A stretch of DNA of 64,000 bases from Niastella sp. OAS944 (GTDB taxonomy: Bacteria > Bacteroidota > Bacteroidia > Chitinophagales > Chitinophagaceae), in contig JANUBW010000014.1 in NCBI GenBank assembly GCA_024809215.1, positions 144,337-208,336 on the forward strand. The letters run 5' to 3'. A program made the position numbers and the translations under genes. Under the pieces are notes generated by a model. The model saw only the letters and a list, made by a program, of their open reading frames with translations. It was not told the DNA's origin and did not search any database. Within the stretch, counting starts at the first letter, position 1. Every line of letters starts with the position of its first letter. This document shows positions 9,424-17,036 of this stretch, piece after piece.

Positions 9424-10332
9424 AATGGGTAAGGTTGGCTTATTAATGGGTTATAAGTTGTTCCGTTTTTGGTACAATACGCCCTACCGCTTAACCCCTC
9501 GATCAATGTATGATCTTAGCGGGGCCTTAACCTTCAGGCAATATCGTATAAAAAAACGATTCCACTCACTTTGTAAACGTTAGTTTACCAGGATCAATAG
9601 AAATTGTACCAGTTTTACCTACGACGCTTTTACGTGTTTACCGGTAAATCCCGAATTTTTAAAAAAGAGCAATTCCGCTATTGCGAACTGGCGGGTGGCC
9701 TACTACTTTTGTTCAGAAGTTGATTGGTAAGGAATGGCAACCTTAAAACATCCAATATTCTGATTACCGTCCTAAAAAATAATTTCCAACGATCTTATGA
9801 ATGCCGCCTGTCAAATCCAATATCAGTCAACTTCTTCTTTTTGTATCATTCACACCTGTTTCAAATAACCACCTCATCCTACAAAACGAAATCATACCCT
9901 TGTAAAAAATATAGTACAGTTGATCACTGTTTTGATCAGTTGTATTTGCAATCTTGTTAGCCGTAAATAAGAAAAGGAAATTTTTTGCAAGAGCTGCTAC
10001 AAACTGCGCCCCGTTTTTAAAATCCGAACACTACTTAAGCATTAATTCTGCATAACTTAAGCATTTTCACTTATCCACATTTGTGAACAAACGTCCTGTA
10101 AACGGAAGTCACACGAACTTTCACTATAGTAAATATACGGTAAACTACGAGAAATTTTCCCCCATTTTAAATCGTAATATTTCCTAGTAAATTTCCCCGA
10201 AACGCAGGCCCGTAGAGCATTCCGGGCAAAATTACACCATTTATGCCTGCACGCAACCCGTTGTATATCTTTTTTTTTGGAGGTTTCTTACTAACCGGAA
10301 CCACTATTTACAACCTCTAAAAACTTACTACT
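9424..10332. other. Long 909-bp non-coding region
   Basis: Lies between the divergent regulator (minus) and the small protein at 10333 (plus). A 78-codon frame at 9724-9960 begins with TTG and has no protein-like features, so I do not call it. The region holds a spaced direct repeat at 10033-10065 and, near 10270-10285, a T-rich tract followed by GGAGG. A long leader or a small RNA is possible but not demonstrated. Confidence 0.45.
10033..10065 (+). repeat. Spaced 11-bp direct repeat upstream of the small protein gene
   Basis: ACTTAAGCATT occurs at 10033-10043 and 10055-10065, 22 bp apart start to start (about two helical turns). Each copy contains the palindrome CTTAAG. The same-face spacing suits a dimeric activator or repressor; function is inferred. 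Confidence 0.4.
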
Positions 10333-10719
10333 ATGATGCAGACGAAACTCACCACTAAATGTAACATTGCTACCATTGGTGAAGAAATTACTCACGAATT
10401 AGGCGCTGAACTTGTTAGCAACTACCGCAAGGCTCACCCGAACGATGTTAAAGCATTCATCGTTGGAAAAGAGATCCTTAGCCAAATTCTGGCTCAACCC
10501 GGTTGCGCTGGTATTCAGTTCTTCAATGCCATCAACGAAATGGGCCAAAAAACCCTGGTTTACGTAGGCCTCGATCAAAATGGAAAACAACTGGTTAACT
10601 ATTCTGTAGTTACAACTGATGCTCAACTTCAAACTGAAAAAGGTATTGTTGCCGACAGAGCTGTGCCTTCTGGCGACGATCCATGTTTCGGCGACGACTG
10701 GTTTTTTAATATTGATTAA
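10333..10719 (+). CDS. Small cytosolic protein of unknown function
   Basis: A 128-aa protein without signal peptide or membrane helix. The central part (residues about 40-105) contains AQPGCAGIQFFNAINEMG and TLVYVGLDQNGKQLV, a pattern I associate with small hypothetical proteins common in Chitinophagaceae; this is recollection, not a search result. Three cysteines occur (in TKCN, PGCAG and DPCFGDD), and the tail GDDPCFGDDWFFNID is acidic and aromatic. The gene has a very long upstream region and a hairpin-forming stretch just after its stop, and lies between signalling genes. A role as a regulated cytosolic effector is possible, but no function can be assigned. Confidence 0.75.
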   Translation: MMQTKLTTKCNIATIGEEITHELGAELVSNYRKAHPNDVKAFIVGKEILSQILAQPGCAGIQFFNAINEMGQKTLVYVGLDQNGKQLVNYSVVTTDAQLQTEKGIVADRAVPSGDDPCFGDDWFFNID

Positions 10720-10730
10720 ATAAACCTGAA

Positions 10731-10765
10731 TCTCTATATTTGAGGTAAATAGCCTGATATAGAGA
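10731..10765 (+). promoter_or_regulatory. Hairpin after the small protein, overlapping the next gene's start region
   Basis: The arms TCTCTATAT (10731-10739) and ATATAGAGA (10757-10765) are perfect reverse complements with a 17-nt loop. It can serve as a terminator for the gene before it or mask the initiation site of the membrane protein that follows. Confidence 0.45.
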
Positions 10766-11448
10766 GTTATTTCATACATATCAGTACATTTTCTTCATTA
10801 TTACCCGTAATTCTCTTTCTCGCCTTTTTAAGGCATACAAAAAGGAAGGAATTATGGGTAATCTTTATTTACTCTATTTACTCTTTCTTAAATGATATAA
10901 TATTACTTTACCTGGCCAATAAAAGCACAACGAGACTTTTGCTTAGTACATACACATTGGTTGAATTTTTCCTTTTCAGCTTTTTTATCTGGCTTATCAT
11001 TGACAACCGGCAGTTTAAAAAAGTCATTGCTGCAGTTTCAACACTGTTTATTATATTTATCTGCTATTACTTCTTTACCACAAAATGGAATTTTTTCGAT
11101 TCGGTACCAGTAGCCTGTGAATCAATATTGATCTTTACGTTTTCCCTTTATTATCTGTTCGAGCAAATAAACAAACCCAGAGTGCTATTTATATATAATA
11201 CCTCCATGTTCTGGATTATTCTTGGTTTCCTGGTGTATTTAGCGGGGTCTTTTTTTATATATACCTTCGCTGATAATCTGGATAGAGATGACCGGGTAAA
11301 ATTTTGGTTCATCCCATTCATCTTTAATACCATTAAAAACATTTTCTTTAGCATAGCTTTTTCGCGGAGAGAAGCAAAGGATAAAAACAGCTCCAGCCTG
11401 TCGTCCTCATATGATAATTTTTTTAAAACCCCATTTAACCCATTATAA
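10759..11448 (+). CDS. Multi-pass membrane protein with no canonical start codon
   Basis: The reading frame is open from 10753 and its translation upstream of the first permissible start (TTG at 10939) is clearly protein-like: FIHISTFSSLLPVILFLAF is a convincing first membrane helix, followed by RHTKRKELWVIF and SFLNDIILLYLANKS. Yet no ATG, GTG or TTG occurs in frame before 10939. The best-placed initiator is ATA at 10759, which gives 229 aa and about six to seven helices; starting at 10939 would give 169 aa and remove the first helices. Either a rare ATA start is used or the original ATG has mutated. The late segment MFWIILGFLVYLAGS resembles a segment of the protein at 13256. The kinase gene starts 20 bp downstream. 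Function is unknown; a membrane sensor partner is a reasonable guess. Confidence 0.6.
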   Translation: MESYFIHISTFSSLLPVILFLAFLRHTKRKELWVIFIYSIYSFLNDIILLYLANKSTTRLLLSTYTLVEFFLFSFFIWLIIDNRQFKKVIAAVSTLFIIFICYYFFTTKWNFFDSVPVACESILIFTFSLYYLFEQINKPRVLFIYNTSMFWIILGFLVYLAGSFFIYTFADNLDRDDRVKFWFIPFIFNTIKNIFFSIAFSRREAKDKNSSSLSSSYDNFFKTPFNPL

Positions 11449-11468
11449 ACCCCGCTTCTCACATACTA

Positions 11469-12314
11469 ATGATCTTGCTGCAAGCCAATCATGGCACCAG
11501 TCAGTTCCCTATGGTACTTTACTTTGGTACAATAGGTATGCTGGTACTCACCATTGGCCTCATTGTTTTTATTATTTTTCACCAACGAAAGGTGATCCGC
11601 TATCAAATGCAGTTGCAGCATATGGAGCAGGAACAACAAAAAATGTTGCTCAATGCTTCTATTCGCCTGCAGGAAGAAGAAAGGCAACGCATTGCCGCCG
11701 ACCTGCACGATGATGCGGGCCCCCTACTGGCCACTGCGCGGTTGTACCTGAACGAAAACCTGGTAAACCTCGACAAAACAACCCAACTGCAGAGTATCTA
11801 CAATGCCAAACAGATCATTGATGATACCATTCAACTCATTCGTAATATTTCGCATAGCCTGATGCCCCCTACCCTTAAGAACTTTGGGTTAGAATCGGCC
11901 GTGAACGACCTTTTTCAAAAGATCAGCGGCTCGGGTAGTATGAATGCCAGCTGCCGTTTTCACGATTACCGCGAACGCCTGCACGCAGACCAGGAGCTGA
12001 TCATCTTTAGGGTGATACAGGAGCTGGTAAACAACATATTGAAACACAGTAATGCCAGTTTTATTCACCTTACCCAGAACCTGAGTGGTAATAAATTGTA
12101 TATTCGCCTCCATCACGACGGCCGGGGTATTACCCAGGCCGATTTTGATAAACTGAATAAAAGCAATGTGGGCCTGGGTTTAAAGAATATTCAAAGCAGG
12201 TTGAAACTCCTGCATGGACGCATTTATTTCGAAAAGGATATTTCACAAACGTATTATAAGGTTACTATCGAAATTCCCCGCGTAGAGGAAGAACCGGTAG
12301 CACCACAGATATAA
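11469..12314 (+). CDS. Sensor histidine kinase, HisKA_3/NarX type
   Basis: A 281-aa kinase with one membrane helix (residues about 16-38) and a short coiled-coil linker. The H-box AADLHDDAG gives phospho-acceptor His80. The ATPase domain has the N-box QELVNNILKHSNAS, a G1-like HDGRGI and G2 GLGLKNIQSRL. It follows the membrane protein gene by 20 bp, so the two are probably co-transcribed, and lies 146 bp before a response regulator gene. It is a paralogue in layout of the kinase at 7189. The signal is unknown; the neighbouring membrane protein may supply sensing, which is inference. Confidence 0.9.
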   Translation: MILLQANHGTSQFPMVLYFGTIGMLVLTIGLIVFIIFHQRKVIRYQMQLQHMEQEQQKMLLNASIRLQEEERQRIAADLHDDAGPLLATARLYLNENLVNLDKTTQLQSIYNAKQIIDDTIQLIRNISHSLMPPTLKNFGLESAVNDLFQKISGSGSMNASCRFHDYRERLHADQELIIFRVIQELVNNILKHSNASFIHLTQNLSGNKLYIRLHHDGRGITQADFDKLNKSNVGLGLKNIQSRLKLLHGRIYFEKDISQTYYKVTIEIPRVEEEPVAPQI

Positions 12315-12436
12315 ATAATTGGTTCATATTTTGATAAGGGCTACTAACGTAAATTAGTGGGGCGGATTAAGTGTTTATACTAACGTACGGATGCAATACC
12401 CCCTGAATGCCTAAACACTGAAGATTTTTAGTAATT

Positions 12437-12444
12437 TAGTTTTG
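12437..12444 (+). promoter_or_regulatory. Candidate -7 element for the response regulator
   Basis: TAGTTTTG at 12437-12444 matches TANNTTTG and lies 16 bp before the ATG at 12461. A 9-bp direct repeat ACTAACGTA at 12343-12351 and 12379-12387 lies upstream. The regulator may therefore have its own promoter separate from the kinase. Confidence 0.4.
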
Positions 12445-12460
12445 CCAATATCATAAACAG

Positions 12461-13117
12461 ATGGGACCTATAAAAGTGGCTATAGCTGATGACCACAAAA
12501 TATTCCGTAAAGGAGTAATATTGTCGTTAAGGCCTTATACAAACATAAAATTCGTACTCGAAGCAGAAAACGGTCAGGAACTGTTGGATAACTTACCAAC
12601 TGCCCCTGAACAACCCGATGTTATTTTAATGGATTTACGTATGCCTTTAAAAGACGGCATTGAAACCACTAAAGTTATCGCCCGCCAGTATCCCAACATC
12701 CACGTTATAGCCCTCACCATGTATGAAGATGAAAGGTTTGTGAGCCATATGATGGAAATTGGCGCTAATGGTTACCTACTTAAAAGTGCAGACCCCTCCG
12801 AAATAAAGAAAGCAATAATGGAGGTTATGAGCAAGGGGTACTACCTGAATAACTTTGTAAACAGGATCCTTTTAAAAAAATCACACGCCCGGGTAAAAGT
12901 TGTACCAAGCTTAAACAATGAAATAACCCTGAGCGACCGCGAACGCGATGTGATAAAATATATTTGCATGGAGTTTACCGCCCATGAAATTGCACAAAAA
13001 TTAGAGGTGAGTCCGCGTACTGTTGAAGCCATCAAAGACCGATTGATGGAACGTTTTGGAGCAAAGAACACGGCAGGCCTGGTATTTTTTGCAGTTAAAA
13101 ATAACCTGATTGATTAA
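12461..13117 (+). CDS. NarL/LuxR-family response regulator
   Basis: A 218-aa regulator. The receiver domain has Asp10-Asp11, phospho-acceptor Asp58 in LMDLRMP, and Lys in YLLKSAD. The C-terminal HTH is LuxR-type (FTAHEIAQKLEVSPRTVEAIK). It lies 146 bp after the kinase at 11469 and has its own -7-like element, so it is probably both paired with that kinase and separately promoted. It closely resembles the regulator at 8764. Confidence 0.92.
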   Translation: MGPIKVAIADDHKIFRKGVILSLRPYTNIKFVLEAENGQELLDNLPTAPEQPDVILMDLRMPLKDGIETTKVIARQYPNIHVIALTMYEDERFVSHMMEIGANGYLLKSADPSEIKKAIMEVMSKGYYLNNFVNRILLKKSHARVKVVPSLNNEITLSDRERDVIKYICMEFTAHEIAQKLEVSPRTVEAIKDRLMERFGAKNTAGLVFFAVKNNLID

Positions 13118-13255
13118 ACTCCCGGCAACCCTTAACCAGGGATGAAATGTAATTTGTATAACGAATAACAGCCGGCATTATGTTGATACCCTTAACAGCG
13201 TTAAGAACACCATCGCCCCCTATGAAGAACCGGTTTGGCCCTGAACTGTTTGACC

Positions 13256-13981
13256 ATGGTAAAAACCGGTGGAAGTATATTTATTGCCCTTCCGCTGGTA
13301 GTAATGCTACTGTCATTACTACCCGTGTACATTCTCTTTGTTCGTAAAGTAACTGTTTCAGCCATACTTAACGTACTTAGGGCTCTCTGTCTTTTTGTGT
13401 TTCTTCAATACCTCACTCTTTACTTTATACAACCCGGTGTTGCCGCATTACAAACTGCCTTCAAGCTGGCAGAATTTACCCTCGCATTTTATTTATTCAA
13501 ATTACTGATGACCTCGGCCCAAACAAAAGACCTGATGAAAATGGGGCTGGTATCATTTCTTTCAGTGATCATAACTATTTATGCGTTAAAAGGCATAGCG
13601 GCTTATGCCGGTATTATCACATTAATACAAAGTAGCCTGCTTACCGTATTGGCAATTGTAACCCTGTATCAGCTCATTAGCAACCGGCAAATAATGATAG
13701 CTAATGAACCCGGTTTCTGGATCGCGGGTGGCTTATTGTGTTATAACGGAATGGTAGTGCTTATGGAAGCGGTAGCCGGCAACCCAACAGGCCTGCCCTT
13801 ACAAATACAACAGGAAAAAGAAATGATCATTACTATTGCCGATATGTTACGAATGGCGTTCTTTATTGTGGCAGCTACTATGGCGGGAAAAAACAATAAA
13901 GAAGACAACAATAAGATAGAAGAAGCGCCGCCTCCACTTCCGCCAATCTCTACCAGGCCACCCTTCAAAATAAAATATTAA
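13256..13981 (+). CDS. Multi-pass membrane protein related to the one at 10759
   Basis: A 241-aa predicted inner-membrane protein with about seven hydrophobic helices and a charged/proline-rich cytosolic tail (residues about 213-241, with EEAPPPLPP). I chose the ATG at 13256 (MVKTGGS) over an in-frame TTG at 13235. The segment PGFWIAGGLLCYNGMVVL aligns by eye with MFWIILGFLVYLAGS of the protein at 10759, suggesting a shared family. It lies 138 bp after the response regulator. No enzymatic motif is visible; a sensor-associated membrane role is inferred only from context. Confidence 0.72.
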   Translation: MVKTGGSIFIALPLVVMLLSLLPVYILFVRKVTVSAILNVLRALCLFVFLQYLTLYFIQPGVAALQTAFKLAEFTLAFYLFKLLMTSAQTKDLMKMGLVSFLSVIITIYALKGIAAYAGIITLIQSSLLTVLAIVTLYQLISNRQIMIANEPGFWIAGGLLCYNGMVVLMEAVAGNPTGLPLQIQQEKEMIITIADMLRMAFFIVAATMAGKNNKEDNNKIEEAPPPLPPISTRPPFKIKY

Positions 13982-13991
13982 CCCATTCCCT

Positions 13992-14032
13992 TGTATTTCA
14001 TTATCACATTAGCTAATTATCACATTAGCTAA
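13992..14032 (-). repeat. 16-bp tandem repeat at the 3' end of scoB; dispersed copy elsewhere
   Basis: TTATCACATTAGCTAA is present twice in perfect tandem at 14001-14016 and 14017-14032 (plus strand). It covers the last two sense codons and the stop of scoB. Read on the minus strand, 13992-14020 matches 31960-31988 at 28 of 29 positions, where it again follows a stop codon in sense orientation. Confidence 0.85.
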
Positions 14033-14687
14033 TTGACATTTCCGGTATGTCGCCTTCAATAACAAGTTTGCCTAATGTTTTATTGCGAATTTCTTCAACG
14101 CTTATTCCCGGCGCCCGCTCAATTAACTTAAAGCCGCCCTGGGGCAATACATCGAGCACCGCCAATTCAGATACTATACGTTTTACACACTTCACACCGG
14201 TTAAAGGCAAGGTACAGGCAGGTAGTAATTTCGATTCACCCTTGGGGTTGGTATGCATCATAGCCACAATAATATTTTTTGCGCTGGCCACCAGGTCCAT
14301 AGCGCCTCCCATACCCTTCACCATTTTACCAGGTATTTTCCAATTGGCAATATCACCGTTCTCCGATACTTCCATGGCGCCAAGTACCGTAAGGTCAACC
14401 TTGCCCGCGCGAATCATACCAAAGCTTTCTGCACTATCAAAAAAGGCGCCGCCAGGTATTACGGTAACCGTTTCTTTTCCGGCATTAATAAGATCGGCAT
14501 CTATTTCTTCTTCAATTGGGTAAGGACCCATGCCCAGAATACCGTTTTCTGATTGTAGCATAATGGTTATGCCATCGGGTATATAGTTTGCCACTAAGGT
14601 GGGAATGCCAATGCCCAGGTTTACGTACATACCATCACGTAACTCCTGCGCAATGCGTTTTGCTATACCGTATTTATCTAAAGCCAT
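14025..14687 (-). CDS. scoB: 3-oxoacid CoA-transferase subunit B
   Basis: A 220-aa beta subunit of a class I CoA-transferase, moving CoA from succinyl-CoA (or acetyl-CoA) to acetoacetate or a related 3-oxo acid in ketone-body/short-chain acid use. The catalytic glutamate that forms the CoA thioester is Glu47 in [11 protein letters not shown]; the glycine-rich start region ([15 protein letters not shown]) is typical. Length is normal. Subunit A is encoded 65 bp upstream on the same strand, and together they form the heteromeric enzyme. Its last two sense codons and stop fall within a short dispersed repeat. Whether the acceptor is acetoacetate or 3-oxoadipate cannot be settled by eye. Confidence 0.92.
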   Translation of the reverse strand: MALDKYGIAKRIAQELRDGMYVNLGIGIPTLVANYIPDGITIMLQSENGILGMGPYPIEEEIDADLINAGKETVTVIPGGAFFDSAESFGMIRAGKVDLTVLGAMEVSENGDIANWKIPGKMVKGMGGAMDLVASAKNIIVAMMHTNPKGESKLLPACTLPLTGVKCVKRIVSELAVLDVLPQGGFKLIERAPGISVEEIRNKTLGKLVIEGDIPEMSIS

Positions 14688-14688
14688 G

Positions 14689-14721
14689 TAGTTTTTAGTT
14701 TTAAGTTCTTAGTTTTTAGTT
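14689..14721 (-). repeat. 12-bp direct repeat between scoA and scoB
   Basis: TAGTTTTTAGTT occurs at 14689-14700 and 14710-14721 (plus strand), separated by 9 bp. It lies immediately upstream of the scoB start, in the untranslated space between the two subunit genes. Confidence 0.6.
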
Positions 14722-14752
14722 CCGTTGAACTTCATAACTCGCGACTGTATGC

Positions 14753-15454
14753 TCACTTCCCTTCGATCTTTACCGTTTTGCGTTCAATGCGCTTCTCATA
14801 GTTTGTTCCCTGAAACAGGCGATGTACATATATACCGGCAACATGAATATGATCGGGGTCAAGTTCACCCGGCTCAACAAGGTGCTCAACTTCGGCAATG
14901 GTAACTGTACCGGCCTTTGCTATAGAGGTGGAGAAATTACGGGTTGTTTTCCTGAATACCAGGTTGCCATAGCGATCGCCCTTCCAGGCCTTTACAATGG
15001 AGAAATCGGCGTACAGCGCATGCTCCATCAAATGCATTTTATTATTGAACTCACGCACTTCTTTTCCCTCGGCTATTTCGGTTCCGTACCCAGCCGGAGT
15101 ATAAAAAGCAGGTATGCCCATGCCAGCCATTTGAATACGGGTTGCCAGTGTACCCTGGGGTATAAGATCAACCTCCAGTTCACCAGTTAACAACTGCCTT
15201 TCAAATTCGGCGTTCTCTCCTACATAGGAGCTCATCATTTTTTTTACCTGGCGGGTCTTTAAAAGTAAGCCTAATCCGAAGTCATCGACACCGGCGTTGT
15301 TGGAGATACAGGTAAGATTTTTAACACCTTTGCGTACAAGGGCAGCGATACAATTTTCAGGAATACCACATAAACCGAATCCACCCAGCATAATGGTAGC
15401 ATTATCCTGAATGTCGGCAATGGCTTCATCAGCATTGGCAACAACTTTTTGCAT
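14753..15454 (-). CDS. scoA: 3-oxoacid CoA-transferase subunit A
   Basis: The alpha subunit (233 aa) of the same class I CoA-transferase as the gene downstream. The N-terminal CoA-binding glycine motif [11 protein letters not shown] lies near residues 24-34, and [17 protein letters not shown] sequence ([16 protein letters not shown]) in the middle is characteristic. I chose the ATG at 15454 ([11 protein letters not shown]), which matches the family start, over an upstream one at 15484 that would add ten residues. It leads the two-gene operon scoA-scoB. Confidence 0.92.
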   Translation of the reverse strand: MQKVVANADEAIADIQDNATIMLGGFGLCGIPENCIAALVRKGVKNLTCISNNAGVDDFGLGLLLKTRQVKKMMSSYVGENAEFERQLLTGELEVDLIPQGTLATRIQMAGMGIPAFYTPAGYGTEIAEGKEVREFNNKMHLMEHALYADFSIVKAWKGDRYGNLVFRKTTRNFSTSIAKAGTVTIAEVEHLVEPGELDPDHIHVAGIYVHRLFQGTNYEKRIERKTVKIEGK

Positions 15455-15522
15455 AGCAAGCAATTTATTGATAAAAATAAGCAACTACCCCTCAACAAGC
15501 CAAAATGGTACTGGGGATTTTT

Positions 15523-16116
15523 TTACGGCTTCTTTAATTGAATGCGGTGTAAACTATCGTCATTAAGACGCCTCATGGGGCCACGCTTGAATCTTTTACG
15601 AAGTTCCTCAGTCGACGTACGTGGCGTCAACGGCGATAGTGGATTGGCAGTATTTGTACTAACAGGCTTTACAGTCTTTGTGGTATCAACTGCAGGCTTA
15701 TTTGTTGAGTCTTTTTTAGTAAGTGAATCAACCTTAGGATGCGCAGTGGCAGTATCAAGCGGTTGAGGCTTATTCATTTCTTCGCGACGGCGATTGGCCC
15801 TGGTGGCCAGGGTGTCGAACATGGCGCGTGCAATGTCGGGGCGACTCATGTAAAACTTATAGCTCTTTACAAACTCGTCCTTTGAAATTTGATGTATCTC
15901 AAAAACCTGGGCGTATAATTTAAAGGTCTCTTTTTTGAGGTCGTTGGCACTATCGCGTACAAAGGTATCCCTGTAGCGTTCGGCTTGTATCATGTCCCAC
16001 AACACTTTTTCCATTTTGTCCTTCGGTAACACACCGGAAGGGATCTTGTCTTTATCTGTACAACTTATCACACACAATGCTATAGCGCTCAAACATACCA
16101 GTAATAGCCGGTTCAT
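15523..16116 (-). CDS. DUF4296 lipoprotein
   Basis: A 197-aa predicted lipoprotein: the signal sequence MNRLLLVCLSAIALCVISC ends in a lipobox with the acylated Cys at residue 19. Residues about 30-115 match DUF4296 (VLPKDKMEKVLWDMIQAERY start). The remaining third is a low-complexity Thr/Pro/Lys-rich tail. Its ATG overlaps the stop of the DUF4835 gene by 4 bp, so translation is coupled. It is the last gene of the bamD-rpoZ-coaBC-DUF4835 block. Function unknown; envelope location is supported by the lipobox. Confidence 0.88.
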   Translation of the reverse strand: MNRLLLVCLSAIALCVISCTDKDKIPSGVLPKDKMEKVLWDMIQAERYRDTFVRDSANDLKKETFKLYAQVFEIHQISKDEFVKSYKFYMSRPDIARAMFDTLATRANRRREEMNKPQPLDTATAHPKVDSLTKKDSTNKPAVDTTKTVKPVSTNTANPLSPLTPRTSTEELRKRFKRGPMRRLNDDSLHRIQLKKP

Positions 16117-17036
16117 TTTAATTCCTGTTTATACGTATTGGAATTGGAGATATCTATCTTTTGCAGTATTTCCCTTGCCTTTTGTTTGTCTTCGGGAGTA
16201 GCTTTTTTAAATATACGGATCAGTTCGCTTGACTTTCCCTGAAAGAAGAACGGCACTATCATGGTATTGGGAATATCATTATTCATGGTATTGATCAGGC
16301 TCAGGGAATTGAGTATAGCGCTACGGGCCTCTGTTTCATTCTCGTACATATAATCCATACCCAGGCGGTAATAGCTATAAATAGCATCATGCATAAGATT
16401 GTAGCGGTTATTGGTAAGGTTTTCAGTTAACCAGTACCGGTTACGCAAACCATCAAATGCTTTCCAGCCCGAAATATCGCGGCCTTCCGGAGCATTGTTC
16501 ACAATGTTCATGGCTTTCTGAAAATACAAATCGCCACCACGCAGTGAAAAAGAATCGAAATCGAGTCCCATTATAACGTTTACATAATAGGCAAGAATGG
16601 CAGGCAGGTTCCCTACCATTGGATCTGACCCCGATACCCGGTTCTCATTAAACTCAATGGGTTGGTATTCTACATATTTAAATGTCACGTTCTCATCTAA
16701 AAAATTGATCAGCGGACATTCATAGTTGGTATTGTAAATAGGGCGGGCGGCCTGTACGGTAAGCTTGGCCTTATAAACATTACCCGATTGTGTTTCAGTA
16801 ATTTGTAATAAGAAGTTGCATTCTATCTTCTCATTGTTTTGAAAAGTTTCCTTTGTCCATTTGCGGTTGTTCAAAAAATTATTGAGCGCCGCCTGTAAGG
16901 TTTGAAACGCTTTTTTATCAGCGGGTGTACCCACTGCCTGGGTGTTAACGCTTATACGGGCTTTAAGCTCCTGGGCGCTCAGTATTACCGGCGCCAAAAT
17001 CATCAGGCAAAGTGTATATACGATCTTTCTACACAT
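16113..17036 (-). CDS. DUF4835 secreted protein (PorD-like)
   Basis: A 307-aa protein with a signal peptide (cleavage after ILSAQ). The start ELKARISVNTQAVG and the middle YVEYQPIEFNENRVSG are typical of DUF4835, a Bacteroidota-wide family that some annotations call PorD and associate with type IX secretion; that association is family knowledge. It overlaps coaBC by 8 bp on one side and DUF4296 by 4 bp on the other, so it is tightly embedded in the operon. It is likely periplasmic or on the inner face of the outer membrane. Confidence 0.88.
   Translation of the reverse strand: MCRKIVYTLCLMILAPVILSAQELKARISVNTQAVGTPADKKAFQTLQAALNNFLNNRKWTKETFQNNEKIECNFLLQITETQSGNVYKAKLTVQAARPIYNTNYECPLINFLDENVTFKYVEYQPIEFNENRVSGSDPMVGNLPAILAYYVNVIMGLDFDSFSLRGGDLYFQKAMNIVNNAPEGRDISGWKAFDGLRNRYWLTENLTNNRYNLMHDAIYSYYRLGMDYMYENETEARSAILNSLSLINTMNNDIPNTMIVPFFFQGKSSELIRIFKKATPEDKQKAREILQKIDISNSNTYKQELK

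Noticed and set aside
9724-9960. 78-aa coding sequence
   Set aside because: TTG start, Ser/Cys/Tyr-rich chance-like composition, no ribosome site and no recognisable feature.
10801-10861. Intrinsic terminator
   Set aside because: The hairpin lies inside a convincing membrane-protein reading frame and has no T-run after it, so I treat it as a structured coding region.
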